This document shows, piece by piece, positions 10,772 to 20,886 of a stretch of 64,000 nucleotides of DNA (within the stretch, counting starts at the first letter, position 1; each line of letters starts with the position of its first letter). The stretch is from IMG/VR virus record IMGVR_UViG_3300029787_000002, positions 1 through 64,000 of that record. The stretch is one strand, 5' to 3'. The translations under genes and the position numbers were made by a program. The DNA is from a virus. The notes under the pieces were generated by a model, which was given only the letters and a program-made list of their open reading frames with translations, did no database searches and had not been told where the DNA came from.

Positions 10772-10779
10772 CATAAATA
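10772..10779 (+). promoter_or_regulatory. T4-type late promoter CATAAATA upstream of tail fibre
   Basis: CATAAATA is immediately downstream of the terminator and 38 bases before the tail fibre ATG. It matches the cyanophage late promoter NATAAATA. The terminator followed at once by a promoter isolates the fibre gene as a new transcription unit. Confidence 0.6.
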
Positions 10780-10817
10780 ACTTGGAAGCATAAACCGTAT
10801 AGAGTTGTCCTAACAAA

Positions 10818-13800
10818 ATGGCAAATAGAATTCAGTTAAGAAGAGGGGGTGCCCAAGAATGGGCAAACTCAAACCCAACCCTTGCTCAAGGTGAACTTGG
10901 CATTGAACTTGACACTGGTCGTTTTAAGATTGGTGATGGAGTTACTGCGTGGAACACTCTTCGGTACGAACGACCTGTCGAATCGACGTCTAATACTGCA
11001 AACACTCTTGTTCAGCGTGATGCTGATGGTAACTTCGCTGCAGGTACGGTAACTGCAACTCTTATTGGTAACTCTTCTACTGCTGCACGTCTTGCTTCAA
11101 CTAGACAAATTCAACTCTCTGGTGACGTACAAGCATCTGGTGTATTTGACGGTTCACAAAACCTTAACTTAACGTCTTCTATCAGTCTGATTTCTACATT
11201 ACCACATTATGATGGTACTGATACTGCTACAGGAACTTATACAAAAGTAACTATTGATGCTAAAGGTAGAGTTACAAATGCTACAAACCCAACAACTCTT
11301 GCAGATTATAACTTAAACGGAACTGTAGAAGGATCTTCTGCTCAACCGTATGACTTAGACCTTGTTGCTGTTGCAGGTCTTACCACTACAGGTTTGATTT
11401 CTAGAACTTCTGGTGGTGCAATGTCAACCAGAACTATTACAGGTACAGCAGGTAGAATCTCTATCAACGATGGTGGTGGTATCAATGGGAACCCCACAAT
11501 CGATATTATTACAACAGCAGTTGTCCCAGGAGATTATAATACTGAATCTTTAACATCTGTCTCAGGTGTGGGATCCAACTCAGAACCATTCGGTACTCAA
11601 ACTGTAAACGCTACGAAATTTACAGTGGACGACAGAGGTCGTCTAACTAGTGCTACGAATGTACCAATCGCTACTGCGACTGAAGGTAGTAAGTACAATA
11701 ACTATGCTGCAGGTACTACTTACGTTAGATATGATATCATTCAGAATGCCTCTAAGGTATACCAAGCAATCACTGGTATTGCTGCAGGTTCAGGTGCTCC
11801 TACTCATACTAGTGGTGATTCAGGCGGGTGGAGATATCTCGCTGCCGAGGCGACTGAACAGAAGGGACTTGCGTCCTTTGCACAGGAAGACTTTGACGTC
11901 GATGCCAATGGGCACGTTACAATCGCTGCAGTAGGTGTAGATAATAATCAATTACAAAACAATAGAATCGGTTTTGCTGATGGCAATACCGTAGAAAATT
12001 TTGAACTAGATCAAGAACTTACAGCAACATCTGGTTACAGAGGATTTAACTATCTAAATTATGTTAAGGTTAATGATACTAGTGGTAACCTACTGTTTGG
12101 CGCAAATAATACGGGGGACAGCGGAGCTGGCGAAGTTGATATCAATGTCCGTACCGTTATATCTGATCCTGACATTCTTCTTGATGGAGCAACTGCTCAA
12201 CAAATTGATAAGACTGGGGATGGAAACCTCAATATTGAACTGACACAGAATACTTCTTCTGCTAGAAACTTAACTATTGCTTCTACTAATGCAGGATCTG
12301 GTACAAGTACATTAACTGTTACTGCAGAAGATGTTGTTGACATCGATGCATCTGCTGCTACTGGTAAAGTACACGTTGAAGATTCAAGATTCCAAGATAA
12401 TTATATTGCAACTTCTAATGCTACCATGCACCTCGATCCAGGTGATGATAGAGCAATCACTGGATTAGTCAGAGTTCATGGAGATTTACAAGTAGATGGA
12501 ACAACTACAACAGTTAATTCAACGGTTACGACAGTTGATGATCCCATCATTACTCTCGGTGGTGACACTGCTCCTGCTAGTGATGACAATAAAGATCGTG
12601 GAGTTGAGTTCAGATATTTCGACTCTCAGGCAAGATTGGGATTCTTTGGTTACGATGATTCGTACACAGATCTCGGAGGACACGTCGGAGGATTCTCATT
12701 CCTCCACGACGCCACTAATACCTCAGAGGTCTTTAGCGGGACAGCGAGTGGTCTAGTTGCAGGTAACTTAAAACTTACAACAAATACAAACTCAACATCC
12801 AACACTACTGGAGACTTGGTAGTTGCAGGTGGTGCAGGTATTGGAGACGATGTTAATATTGGTGGATTACTAGATGTTGACGGGACATTCAGGGCAAACA
12901 GTACATCTAGATTTGATGATAATATTGTATTCCAAGGTGCTTCTAAAACACTACAAATTAATAATGGATCTGGAACTACAAAGATTGAGTTCCAATCTAC
13001 AACTGGTAACGCATCTATTGGCGGTGTAACTGATGTTACAGGTAACTTCAACGTTAACACTAACAAGTTCAATGTTGTTGCTGCTTCTGGTAATACTACA
13101 GTTGCAGGTACACTGGGTGTTACAAGTATTGCAACCTTCTCTAATAATATTGATGCAAACGGTGACGTTGCAATATCAGGTAACATTCACTCAGAAAGCA
13201 CAAATGATATTACTGCTGCCAAGAACGGAACATCTGGTGCTTGGGAGATCCAATCAAATGATTATGGTTCATTAAGAGTTGATGGTGGTGCATACGTTGC
13301 AGGTTCTGCTCTGATCGATGGTACGTTACACGTTAACGGTCCTCTTGAGATTAAGGATAGTGCGACAGAGACTGAATCTAGATTGAACTGGTTGAGAGTT
13401 AGATACAGAGGTCGTTTCGGTGATACTTATCAGGCATCTCCTTCCTACGCATCTCATAACTTCTCCACCTTAAAAGCACACGGTGGTGCAGGTATTATGA
13501 AATCCCTGTACGTTGGTGCTACAGGGTCAGGAGAGAAGTTCTCAGTTGGTAAAAAAGAAAATAGTGATACTGAGAAGTTTAGCGTTATTGGTGCAAGTGG
13601 TAACACAACTATTCAAGGTACATTACTTGTTGAAGATAATGTAAACTTCAATGGCACTCTCGATGTTGATGCTGATTTTGCAGTTAGAAACGGAACGACT
13701 GATAAGTTCTTTGTTGATAACGTAACTGGTAATACTAACATTGAAGGTACACTGACTGCTGATGGTCACACAGAATTAAATAGTACTCTTAACGTTGATA

Positions 13801-16800
13801 ACAATACAACACTTGGTGGTACACTTGTAGTTACAAGCACATCTGAGTTCAACGGAACCGTAGATGTTGATGCAAACTTTGCAGTCAGATCAGGTTCAAC
13901 TGATAAGATGACTGTTGCATCTTCCACAGGTAACATTGCAACTGATGGTACACTAACAGTTCAAGGTGAAACACAGATCATTGACTCTTTAATTGTCAAT
14001 GCATCTAATGAAAACTTCAAGATTCAAAATGGATCTGCAGTTGATAAGTTCACAGTTGATACTGATAACGGTAACACTGTTATTGCAGGTGAAACAACGA
14101 TTGGTGGTGCTACTCAAATTAATAATACTGTTGGTATTACTAATGTCACTTCAATTACTAGAAACACTCAGCAAACTCTGACTGGAAGTTATGCTGCTGA
14201 TGGTGCATTCCGTTTAACTGGTGGTGCAGGTATCGGTAAGAACCTTGCTATCGGTGAAGGATTAAGAGTCTATGGTGGAACAGAATTAACAGGTGCACTT
14301 GACCTTAATAGTAGTGCTGATATCTCTGGAGGATTAGTAACTCATGATAACGTAACGGTTACAGCAGATAATAAGTTCTTTAAAGTTCAGAACGGTTCTG
14401 GTGTAGACAAGTTTACTGTTGATACAGACAATGGTGATGTAGTTTCTCAAGGTCAACTAACTGTTGCAGGTGATACCGCATTACAATCTGATCTTGTTGT
14501 TACTGGAAACCTCACCGTTAACGGTACAACTTCTACTATTAACAGCACTGTTACTACAATCGATGATCCTATCATCACTGTTGGTGGCGACACTGCACCT
14601 GCATCTAACGATGGTAAAGATCGTGGTGTTGAATTCCGTTACTTTGATGGTTCTGCTAAACTCGGTTTCTTCGGTTTTGACAGATCCTCCTCAGAATTCG
14701 CACTCTTAACTAGTGCAAGTAACTCTTCTGAAGTATTCAGTGGTACTGACGGTGCATTAAGAATTGGTTCTATTCATGTTACAGGTGCAGGTACATCTGT
14801 TGACATTGATAATAACTTAAATGTTGATGGTACAGCAACAGTAGATGGTCAGATTATCTCTCAGGTATCATCTGGTCCTGCTCTTGTCATTCCTACAACT
14901 GACAAAATTAATAATCTTAACGCAGACTTACTCGATGGTATGACAACTGCGACTGCTGCAACAGTCTCTACAGTTGTAAATCGTGACTCATCTGGTGACT
15001 TTGCTGCTAATCAAATCACTGCTGCTAGTGCTACAGGATCTGGTGCAGGTTTCTTAGGTAACGCATCTACTGCTGATGCATGGAAGACTGCTAGAACATT
15101 CACCCTTAATGGTGTTGTTCAAGGTTCTGTATCTGTAGATGGTAGTGCTGCTCCAACAATCACAACAACATTCGTTGATGCTGATAGCACTGGTCTTGCT
15201 GCTATGTCTGGAACTGGTTATGTCGTAAGGACAGGAACTGGAACCTATGCACAGAGAACACTTGCTGTTACAGCATCCTCTGGTATTACACTTACTAATG
15301 CCGATGGTGTTGCAGGTAACACTACAATTAACGTTGCTTCTGCATCTACCAACTCTTCTAACAACCTTGTAATCAGAGACGCATCTGGTAACTTTGCTGC
15401 AGGAACTATCACTGCAAACCTTACTGGACAAGTTTCAGATATCTCAAACCATGATACTGGAGATCTAACAGAAGGATCTAATCTATATTACACTGACGAA
15501 AGAGTTGACGATAGAGTCAATGCTCTTATTACAGCAAGCACTGGTATTACTAAAGTTTATGATGACACTGCTAATACATATACACTCTCGGTCACTCAGT
15601 CCGATATCAATACTGATACAATAACTGAAGGATCAAGCAATCTCTTTACTACTGCTGCAAGAACTAGAACTCACTTTACATACGGAACTGGTATTACTCA
15701 TAGTTCTGGAACTCTATCAGTAACTCAAGCAGATATCGATACAGACAATGTAACTGAAGGATCAAGCAACCTGTTCACCACTGCTGCTCGGTCAAGGACA
15801 CACTTTACCTACGGAACAGGTATCGAATTGTCTGGTAGTGGTGAACTTTCTGTCACTCAAGCAGATATCAACACTGCTAATATCACTGAAGGATCTAATC
15901 TCTTCTATACTAATGCTAGGTTCGATACCCAATTAGCAACTAAGACTACTGCGAATCTTACTGAAGGATCTAACCTTTACTATACAAATGCTCGTGCTGA
16001 TGCAAGAGTTAACTTACAGACTGGTGCAAACTTAGACCTATCTAGTAAGTCTACTACTAACCTTTCAGAAGGAACTAATCAATATTATACAGAAGCAAAA
16101 GTTCAAACAAAACTTGACAGTGCATTTGAACAACTAAGAGCAATGTTAAACAACCTTGCTACATCAACTACACTTACACTAGGACTTAGTGGAGATCCAA
16201 CACCTGGTGCAGTTGTTACAACAGGAGTCAGTGTTGGTGGTGGCGGGGGATTCACAGGAGCAACAGGAGTCGCAACTTCTGGTGGAACTGGATCTAGTTT
16301 GACTGTTAATACTACAGTTGATTCTGATGGAAACATTACTGCTGCTGCAGTAAACGCAGGTGGTTCTGGATATCTAATCTCAGACACCGTTACAATCACC
16401 AATGCTAATGCAGGTAAGGTTCTTACATTAAACTTAGCAACATTATCTGGTGGAACAGGTTACACATCTGCAACTGGAGTCGCAGTTACTGGAGGATCTG
16501 GTTCTTCTATGACTGCTGACATTACAGCATCTGGTGGTGCTATTACTAACGTAACAGTTAATAATGGTGGAACTGATTTTGCTGCAGGTGAAACCATAAC
16601 TATTGTTAATGCTAATGCTTCTGGAATTAAGACTGTAGGTAACTTTGGTGCAACTGATGCAGCAAGAACTCCTGGCACTTATACCTTAGGCACATCTGAT
16701 TATTCTACTCAAGCATCTGGTGCTAGCGCAACATTTACCGTTGTGATTGGCACTGGTGGAACTGTTGATTCTGTTACCGTCACAGATGATGGATCTGGAT

Positions 16801-17129
16801 TCATTGTCAATGAGACTGTCACAGTTGCTGATGCACAACTTGGTGGTGGTGGCGGTGCTGCTCTCACCTTTGATGCTACAGCAATTCATGGTAATGGTGC
16901 AACAGTTAATATTGCTACCGTTGCAACTAATGCAACATTAACTCTTACTGACATCACAACGATGGAAGTTGGAGCAACAGTTACTGGAGCAACCTCTGGT
17001 ACTACTGGAGTTATAACCGCTATCGGTTCTACCTCAGTAACACTTGATAATGTTGACGGATTCTACAAAAAAGGAGAAGTCGTCAGTGCTAATGATGTTA
17101 CTACTTTGACAATATCCTCATTCAGTTAA
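10818..17129 (+). CDS. Large repetitive tail fibre protein
   Basis: A 2103-residue protein, probably a host-contacting fibre. The first 50 residues (RIQLRRGGAQEWANSNP, LAQGELGIELDTGRFKIGDG) match the N-terminal fold seen in major tropism determinant and many cyanophage fibres, which attaches the fibre to the virion. The body has many imperfect repeats: 'DGNFAAGT(V/I)TA' units, 'GNTTVAGTLGVTS' beta-helix-like strands, a long duplicated segment (12483-12742 and 14506-14747), six 'TEGSNLYYTNAR' units (15467-16110) and two glycine-rich 'GGTGYTSATGV' units near the C-terminus (16220-16640). The last 60 residues carry another TGATSGTTGV beta module. It has its own late promoter. Confidence 0.85.
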   Translation: MANRIQLRRGGAQEWANSNPTLAQGELGIELDTGRFKIGDGVTAWNTLRYERPVESTSNTANTLVQRDADGNFAAGTVTATLIGNSSTAARLASTRQIQLSGDVQASGVFDGSQNLNLTSSISLISTLPHYDGTDTATGTYTKVTIDAKGRVTNATNPTTLADYNLNGTVEGSSAQPYDLDLVAVAGLTTTGLISRTSGGAMSTRTITGTAGRISINDGGGINGNPTIDIITTAVVPGDYNTESLTSVSGVGSNSEPFGTQTVNATKFTVDDRGRLTSATNVPIATATEGSKYNNYAAGTTYVRYDIIQNASKVYQAITGIAAGSGAPTHTSGDSGGWRYLAAEATEQKGLASFAQEDFDVDANGHVTIAAVGVDNNQLQNNRIGFADGNTVENFELDQELTATSGYRGFNYLNYVKVNDTSGNLLFGANNTGDSGAGEVDINVRTVISDPDILLDGATAQQIDKTGDGNLNIELTQNTSSARNLTIASTNAGSGTSTLTVTAEDVVDIDASAATGKVHVEDSRFQDNYIATSNATMHLDPGDDRAITGLVRVHGDLQVDGTTTTVNSTVTTVDDPIITLGGDTAPASDDNKDRGVEFRYFDSQARLGFFGYDDSYTDLGGHVGGFSFLHDATNTSEVFSGTASGLVAGNLKLTTNTNSTSNTTGDLVVAGGAGIGDDVNIGGLLDVDGTFRANSTSRFDDNIVFQGASKTLQINNGSGTTKIEFQSTTGNASIGGVTDVTGNFNVNTNKFNVVAASGNTTVAGTLGVTSIATFSNNIDANGDVAISGNIHSESTNDITAAKNGTSGAWEIQSNDYGSLRVDGGAYVAGSALIDGTLHVNGPLEIKDSATETESRLNWLRVRYRGRFGDTYQASPSYASHNFSTLKAHGGAGIMKSLYVGATGSGEKFSVGKKENSDTEKFSVIGASGNTTIQGTLLVEDNVNFNGTLDVDADFAVRNGTTDKFFVDNVTGNTNIEGTLTADGHTELNSTLNVDNNTTLGGTLVVTSTSEFNGTVDVDANFAVRSGSTDKMTVASSTGNIATDGTLTVQGETQIIDSLIVNASNENFKIQNGSAVDKFTVDTDNGNTVIAGETTIGGATQINNTVGITNVTSITRNTQQTLTGSYAADGAFRLTGGAGIGKNLAIGEGLRVYGGTELTGALDLNSSADISGGLVTHDNVTVTADNKFFKVQNGSGVDKFTVDTDNGDVVSQGQLTVAGDTALQSDLVVTGNLTVNGTTSTINSTVTTIDDPIITVGGDTAPASNDGKDRGVEFRYFDGSAKLGFFGFDRSSSEFALLTSASNSSEVFSGTDGALRIGSIHVTGAGTSVDIDNNLNVDGTATVDGQIISQVSSGPALVIPTTDKINNLNADLLDGMTTATAATVSTVVNRDSSGDFAANQITAASATGSGAGFLGNASTADAWKTARTFTLNGVVQGSVSVDGSAAPTITTTFVDADSTGLAAMSGTGYVVRTGTGTYAQRTLAVTASSGITLTNADGVAGNTTINVASASTNSSNNLVIRDASGNFAAGTITANLTGQVSDISNHDTGDLTEGSNLYYTDERVDDRVNALITASTGITKVYDDTANTYTLSVTQSDINTDTITEGSSNLFTTAARTRTHFTYGTGITHSSGTLSVTQADIDTDNVTEGSSNLFTTAARSRTHFTYGTGIELSGSGELSVTQADINTANITEGSNLFYTNARFDTQLATKTTANLTEGSNLYYTNARADARVNLQTGANLDLSSKSTTNLSEGTNQYYTEAKVQTKLDSAFEQLRAMLNNLATSTTLTLGLSGDPTPGAVVTTGVSVGGGGGFTGATGVATSGGTGSSLTVNTTVDSDGNITAAAVNAGGSGYLISDTVTITNANAGKVLTLNLATLSGGTGYTSATGVAVTGGSGSSMTADITASGGAITNVTVNNGGTDFAAGETITIVNANASGIKTVGNFGATDAARTPGTYTLGTSDYSTQASGASATFTVVIGTGGTVDSVTVTDDGSGFIVNETVTVADAQLGGGGGAALTFDATAIHGNGATVNIATVATNATLTLTDITTMEVGATVTGATSGTTGVITAIGSTSVTLDNVDGFYKKGEVVSANDVTTLTISSFS
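12483..12742 (+). repeat. Tail fibre internal repeat, copy 1
   Basis: Encodes a unit starting VDGTTTTVNSTVTTVDDPII and continuing through GGDTAPAS, KDRGVEFRYFD and LGFFGYD to EVFSGT. It is matched by a second copy about 2 kb downstream with mostly conservative changes. This is an intragenic duplication of a beta-structured fibre domain. Confidence 0.75.
14506..14747 (+). repeat. Tail fibre internal repeat, copy 2
   Basis: Second copy of the unit at 12483-12742: VNGTTSTINSTVTTIDDPII, GGDTAPAS, KDRGVEFRYFD, LGFFGFD and EVFSGT are all retained. A short stretch present in copy 1 (the DLGGHVGGFSFL region) is missing or replaced. Confidence 0.75.
15467..16110 (+). repeat. Six tandem TEGSN(L)YYT tail-fibre units
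   Basis: Six spaced copies of a unit of the form (T/S)EG(S)(S/T)N(L/Q)(Y/F)(Y/T)T..(A/E)(R/K) lie in the C-terminal third of the fibre. Two copies are nearly identical, each followed by THFTYGTGI. Repeats of this type are widespread in phage fibres and allow length variation by recombination. Confidence 0.75.
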
Positions 17130-17135
17130 TAAAAA

Positions 17136-17942
17136 ATGTCTGCTACTAGACCCGCAAGTAAAACCGAATTAAAGAACTATGCTCTTCGTAGATTAGGATA
17201 TCCTACGATAGACATCAACGTTGCGACTGAACAACTTGATGATCTAATCGAAGAAGCAATTGATTATTACCAAGAGTATCACTACAATGGTAGTTATAAA
17301 ACCTTTATGAAAATTGAGGTTACTGATGCGATTAAGACTGCAGCACAAGGAAATACACAAGCAGGTTCTTCGGCATGGTATGAGCAAGATAATTATGTCG
17401 ATCTACCACCTGGAACTTTAGGAGTGAACCATGTATATTCTCAGATCGGTGCATCAAGTATCGTTCCTGGAAATATCTTTAACATTAAGTATCAAATCTT
17501 TTTGAATGACATCTATGCTATGACGCATGGTCACATTCTACATTACTTCTTAACTTCACAGTATCTTGAAACTCTTGACTGGGTAACTAACTCACAAAGA
17601 GATCGTAGAGTAAGATTTAATGAACATCAAGGTAGATTATATCTTGATATGGATTGGGGAGACATGACAGCAGGTGACTTCTTATTAGTTGAATGCAGTC
17701 TCAGACAAGATCCAGTTACATTCACAAGCATGTTTAATGACAACTGGTTGAAGGATTATGTGGAAGCATTATTCCAACAGCAGTGGGGAAGAAACCTAAG
17801 TAAGTATGATGGTATTCAAATGCTAGGCGGTGTCACCTTAAATGGTAGACAGATCTTAGATGATGCAAGTAAGTTCAAGACAGATCTTGAAGAAACACTT
17901 CGTACAACTTATGAACTTCCACCTTTAGACTTGGTAGGGTAA
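17136..17942 (+). CDS. 13: Neck protein gp13
   Basis: Head-completion/neck protein that caps the portal and joins head to tail. The N-terminus (KTELKNYALRRLGYPTIDIN, then DLIEEAIDYYQEYHYNGSY) is the conserved gp13 signature of T4-like cyanophages, and the WAVE-like 'LDWVTNSQRDRRVRFNEHQGR' region follows near residue 150. Length 268 residues, somewhat shorter than T4 gp13 (309). It lies 6 bases after the fibre gene and 6 bases before gp14, the usual gp13-gp14-gp15 order. Confidence 0.92.
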   Translation: MSATRPASKTELKNYALRRLGYPTIDINVATEQLDDLIEEAIDYYQEYHYNGSYKTFMKIEVTDAIKTAAQGNTQAGSSAWYEQDNYVDLPPGTLGVNHVYSQIGASSIVPGNIFNIKYQIFLNDIYAMTHGHILHYFLTSQYLETLDWVTNSQRDRRVRFNEHQGRLYLDMDWGDMTAGDFLLVECSLRQDPVTFTSMFNDNWLKDYVEALFQQQWGRNLSKYDGIQMLGGVTLNGRQILDDASKFKTDLEETLRTTYELPPLDLVG

Positions 17943-17948
17943 ACCGTA

Positions 17949-18875
17949 ATGGCAATTTCCAACACTCCCGCACAGGATTATGTACAATCAGACTATAGCA
18001 ACAGTGCAAGACTAAACATCAATGGTTCTGCTCAAGAGCAAAAGTTTATCGAAAACCTTATTGTAGAAACTATTGAGATTTATGGGCAAAACATTTACTA
18101 TGTTCCGAGAACGCTTGTCAACCGCGATTCGGTCTTTGGAGAAGACTCGGATTCAAAATTTGAAAGCGCGAAACCTATTAGAGCATACGTCAATAATGTT
18201 GAAGGATGGGAAGGACAAGGTGAGTTACTTAGCAAATTTGGAATCCGTATCGAAGACAAGACAACTTTTATATTCTCCCGTGAAAAATTTAAAACTGCTG
18301 TGGACGACAGTACGGTCCTTAACGTCGAAGGACGACCGAACGAAGGGGACTTAATTTGGTTTCCAGTAACTAAACACCTATTCTCAATCCAGTTTGTAGA
18401 AGCAGAAAAACCTTTCTATCAATTAGGAAAAGGATATGTTTGGGAATGTCAGTGTGAACTCTTCGAGTACAGCGACGAGGAAATCAATACTGGTATTGCA
18501 GATCTCGATGCTGTAGAAACTGCATTCGCAAATGCGATTACAGTTGGTCTTGTAGCAGGAGGTTCTGGTACATTTACAGCAGGTGAGACTATCACTGGTG
18601 GAACATCAAATGTAACTGCAGAGGTTAAGTCCTTTGATGCTGCTACTAGGACATTAATCGTAATCAACAGATCAGGCACCTTCCAGGTCCCTGAGACGGT
18701 CACTGGTGGCACTTCTAGTGCATCTTGGACAACTGCTACATATAATACGATTCAAAATGTCAACTCAGAGTTCGACCAGAACAACGACTTTGAGACTTTA
18801 GATAATGACATCATCGACTTTACCGAATCAAATCCATTTGGTTCAGTCGGATCAACAACTGATACTACAATCTAA
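17949..18875 (+). CDS. 14: Neck protein gp14
   Basis: Second neck protein. The conserved core covers about residues 1-190: FIENLIVETIEIYGQNIYYV near residue 30, the VFGEDSDSKF patch, and FIFSREKF. It is 308 residues against 256 in T4. The extra length is mainly a C-terminal beta module (about 18540-18750, two GETITGGTSNVTAEV / ETVTGGTSSASW units) of the kind found in the baseplate and fibre proteins of this window. The final acidic tail (FDQNNDFETLDNDIIDFTE) is typical of cyanophage gp14. The stop overlaps the gp15 ATG (TAATG). Confidence 0.92.
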   Translation: MAISNTPAQDYVQSDYSNSARLNINGSAQEQKFIENLIVETIEIYGQNIYYVPRTLVNRDSVFGEDSDSKFESAKPIRAYVNNVEGWEGQGELLSKFGIRIEDKTTFIFSREKFKTAVDDSTVLNVEGRPNEGDLIWFPVTKHLFSIQFVEAEKPFYQLGKGYVWECQCELFEYSDEEINTGIADLDAVETAFANAITVGLVAGGSGTFTAGETITGGTSNVTAEVKSFDAATRTLIVINRSGTFQVPETVTGGTSSASWTTATYNTIQNVNSEFDQNNDFETLDNDIIDFTESNPFGSVGSTTDTTI

Positions 18876-19906
18876 TGTTAGGAAATTATTCATACCACGA
18901 AATATTCAGAAAGACTATTGTTGCGTTTGGTACGCTATTCAACAATATCGAACTTCGTCGTCAAGATGAAGTGATGAAGGTGCCTTTGGCATATGGACCA
19001 AAAGATAAGTTCTTAGCACGTCTAGACCAAGTACCCGATCCTACAAACAAACGGGTGTCAATTACTCTACCCCGTATTGGTTTTGAGATCACTGGTATCA
19101 CCTACGATTCTTCTAGAAAGGTAGCACCAACACAGAAAATTAAAATTGCAAGTACAGCATCAAAGAATAAAAATACTTTTATGCCTGTCCCATATAATAT
19201 TGGGTTTGAATTAGCAATCATCTCTAAGAATCAGGAAGATGGATTGCAAATTATCGAACAAATTCTACCAGTATTTCAACCTCATTATAATCTTGCAGTT
19301 AAGTTACTGCCCGAAATGAGTGAGATCAGAGATATCCCTGTTGTGTTAAACGATATTGATTATGAAGATTCATATGAGGGAGACTTCTCTACCCGTAGAG
19401 CAATCATTTATACTTTACAATTTACTGCAAAGACATACTTATACGGACCTGTTACATCAGCATCGACTATCAAAAAGTCCACTCTCGAATACTATTCAAG
19501 TACCGATACAACAAAAGCACCAAGAGAGGTACGTTACCAAGCAACACCTATATCCTTACAGGATAGAGATGGAGTTGTTGCTACTACTCTTTCTTCTGCT
19601 ACAGATACAAATGATAATCTAATAGCAGTTGCTGATGCTAGTGGTATCGCTAAGTTCGATCACATCTATGTTGATACTGAACTTATGAGAGTTAGCAAGA
19701 AAGATGGTAACAATCTCACAGTAATTAGAGCACATGAAGGAACTGCTGCTGCAGCACACACTTCTGGTTCTAGTGTATTCTTAGTCAATACAGCAGATGC
19801 GGATCTCCTAGATAGTGACGACGACTTTGGTTTCGGTGAAATGAAATCTGAGTTTACAGATAATAAGAAACGAAACTTCGTAAGTGGTAATGATGAGGCA
19901 ATTTAA
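18875..19906 (+). CDS. 15: Tail sheath stabiliser / completion protein gp15
   Basis: Forms the terminal ring on the tail that stabilises the sheath and contacts the neck. The conserved gp15 core is clear: YHEIFRKTIVAFGTLFNNI, VPLAYGPKDKFLARLDQ, ITLPRIGFEI and YNIGFELAIISKNQEDGLQI. At 343 residues it exceeds T4 gp15 (272). The surplus is a C-terminal module (about 19560-19790) ending in a 'VIRAHEGTAAAAHTSG' motif, related to modules in the truncated first gene and the giant structural protein. It overlaps both neighbours by one base. Confidence 0.93.
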   Translation: MLGNYSYHEIFRKTIVAFGTLFNNIELRRQDEVMKVPLAYGPKDKFLARLDQVPDPTNKRVSITLPRIGFEITGITYDSSRKVAPTQKIKIASTASKNKNTFMPVPYNIGFELAIISKNQEDGLQIIEQILPVFQPHYNLAVKLLPEMSEIRDIPVVLNDIDYEDSYEGDFSTRRAIIYTLQFTAKTYLYGPVTSASTIKKSTLEYYSSTDTTKAPREVRYQATPISLQDRDGVVATTLSSATDTNDNLIAVADASGIAKFDHIYVDTELMRVSKKDGNNLTVIRAHEGTAAAAHTSGSSVFLVNTADADLLDSDDDFGFGEMKSEFTDNKKRNFVSGNDEAI

Positions 19907-20334
19907 TGGCAGATCCCTTCAGTGGTTTGAATGAAACGTTCGGAGCAGAACCCTCTGAACTACAGAAACATGTAGAAAATGTAAAACCAACTCTTAAGAA
20001 AACAGATTCTCAAGATGTAAAGCAGGACTATGAAATTAGTCGCGCTCAACTACATAATCTTGTAATGAAAGGACAGGAGGCAGTAGATGGAATACTTGAT
20101 GTGGCACGAGCGTCAGATCATCCTCGTGCTTATGAGGTGGCAGGGCAACTCATCAAGAATGTGGGAGATGTAGCAGACAAGTTAATTGATCTTCAGAAAA
20201 AGATGAAAGAACTTGATGCTGATGAAACTAAGATTACACATAATACTACTAATGCTTTGTTCGTTGGTAGCACTGCTGAGTTACAGAAAATGTTAAAGCA
20301 GCAAAAAGAGATAAATAAAAAGGACACGAAATAA
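19906..20334 (+). CDS. 16: Terminase small subunit gp16
   Basis: DNA-packaging small terminase that regulates the gp17 motor. The 142-residue protein is mostly helical, with the conserved stretch DYEISRAQLHNLVMKGQEAV and a central coiled coil (GQLIKNVGDVADKLIDLQKK), the arrangement expected for the oligomerising helical core of T4 gp16 (164 residues). It starts in a TAATG overlap with gp15. Unlike T4, gp17 is not adjacent: about 5.2 kb of accessory genes separate the two. Confidence 0.9.
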   Translation: MADPFSGLNETFGAEPSELQKHVENVKPTLKKTDSQDVKQDYEISRAQLHNLVMKGQEAVDGILDVARASDHPRAYEVAGQLIKNVGDVADKLIDLQKKMKELDADETKITHNTTNALFVGSTAELQKMLKQQKEINKKDTK

Positions 20335-20346
20335 CACGACACGACA

Positions 20347-20886
20347 ATGCCTGTATTAAAAGTATTAAGTACTAACGCTATCTCTGGATCAGCAACAGAA
20401 TATCAAGTAGTACAAACAGGATATTATAGAGTGCTTGCAACAGCAGCAGCATCTACAGTATCATTTAACGGTGGACCTGCTATCACACTGGTACAGAATG
20501 AAGCAATCCTCCTTAAGTCAGGAGCAAAACCTGGTCAAGCAAGAATTACTAAAGCAGTAGATGATAGTACTGCTGATTATCAACTTGGAGTTAACCTTGG
20601 TGAGATGACAAATACTCATCCATTCTCTGTTGATGATTTCATCGCTGTAGAAGATGATGGAACATCTCCTGCAATCAACTCAAACTTCCTATCTGCAGGA
20701 ACAGTAGGTAAGAAAGTTACTGCTGTAACTCCTAATAGCATTAGTACTGATGTTGATTCATCTAGTGCGCCTGCTGATTACAGTTTTGCATACTCTGGTA
20801 AGCAAGCAATAGTCAAGCGTGCAGTTGGAATCACTGCAGGTTCTGGCGCAATCATCGTTGAGGAAATCCAAGTAGTCGGAGGTTAA
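20347..20886 (+). CDS. Probable virion structural protein, unknown
   Basis: A 179-residue, Ala/Ser/Val/Thr-rich protein with alternating hydrophobic pattern suggesting an all-beta fold (VVQTGYYRVLATAAASTVSF, then KRAVGITAGSGAIIVEEIQV). It lies 12 bases after gp16 in the late region, so it is probably a virion component, perhaps a head decoration protein. No family is recognised with certainty. The stop is followed almost at once by the GTG of the next gene. Confidence 0.65.
   Translation: MPVLKVLSTNAISGSATEYQVVQTGYYRVLATAAASTVSFNGGPAITLVQNEAILLKSGAKPGQARITKAVDDSTADYQLGVNLGEMTNTHPFSVDDFIAVEDDGTSPAINSNFLSAGTVGKKVTAVTPNSISTDVDSSSAPADYSFAYSGKQAIVKRAVGITAGSGAIIVEEIQVVGG

Noticed and set aside
12650-13186. 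178-aa antisense ORF in the tail fibre gene
   Set aside because: A shadow of the repetitive sense sequence: hydrophobic, Pro/Val/Thr-rich, with no start signal.
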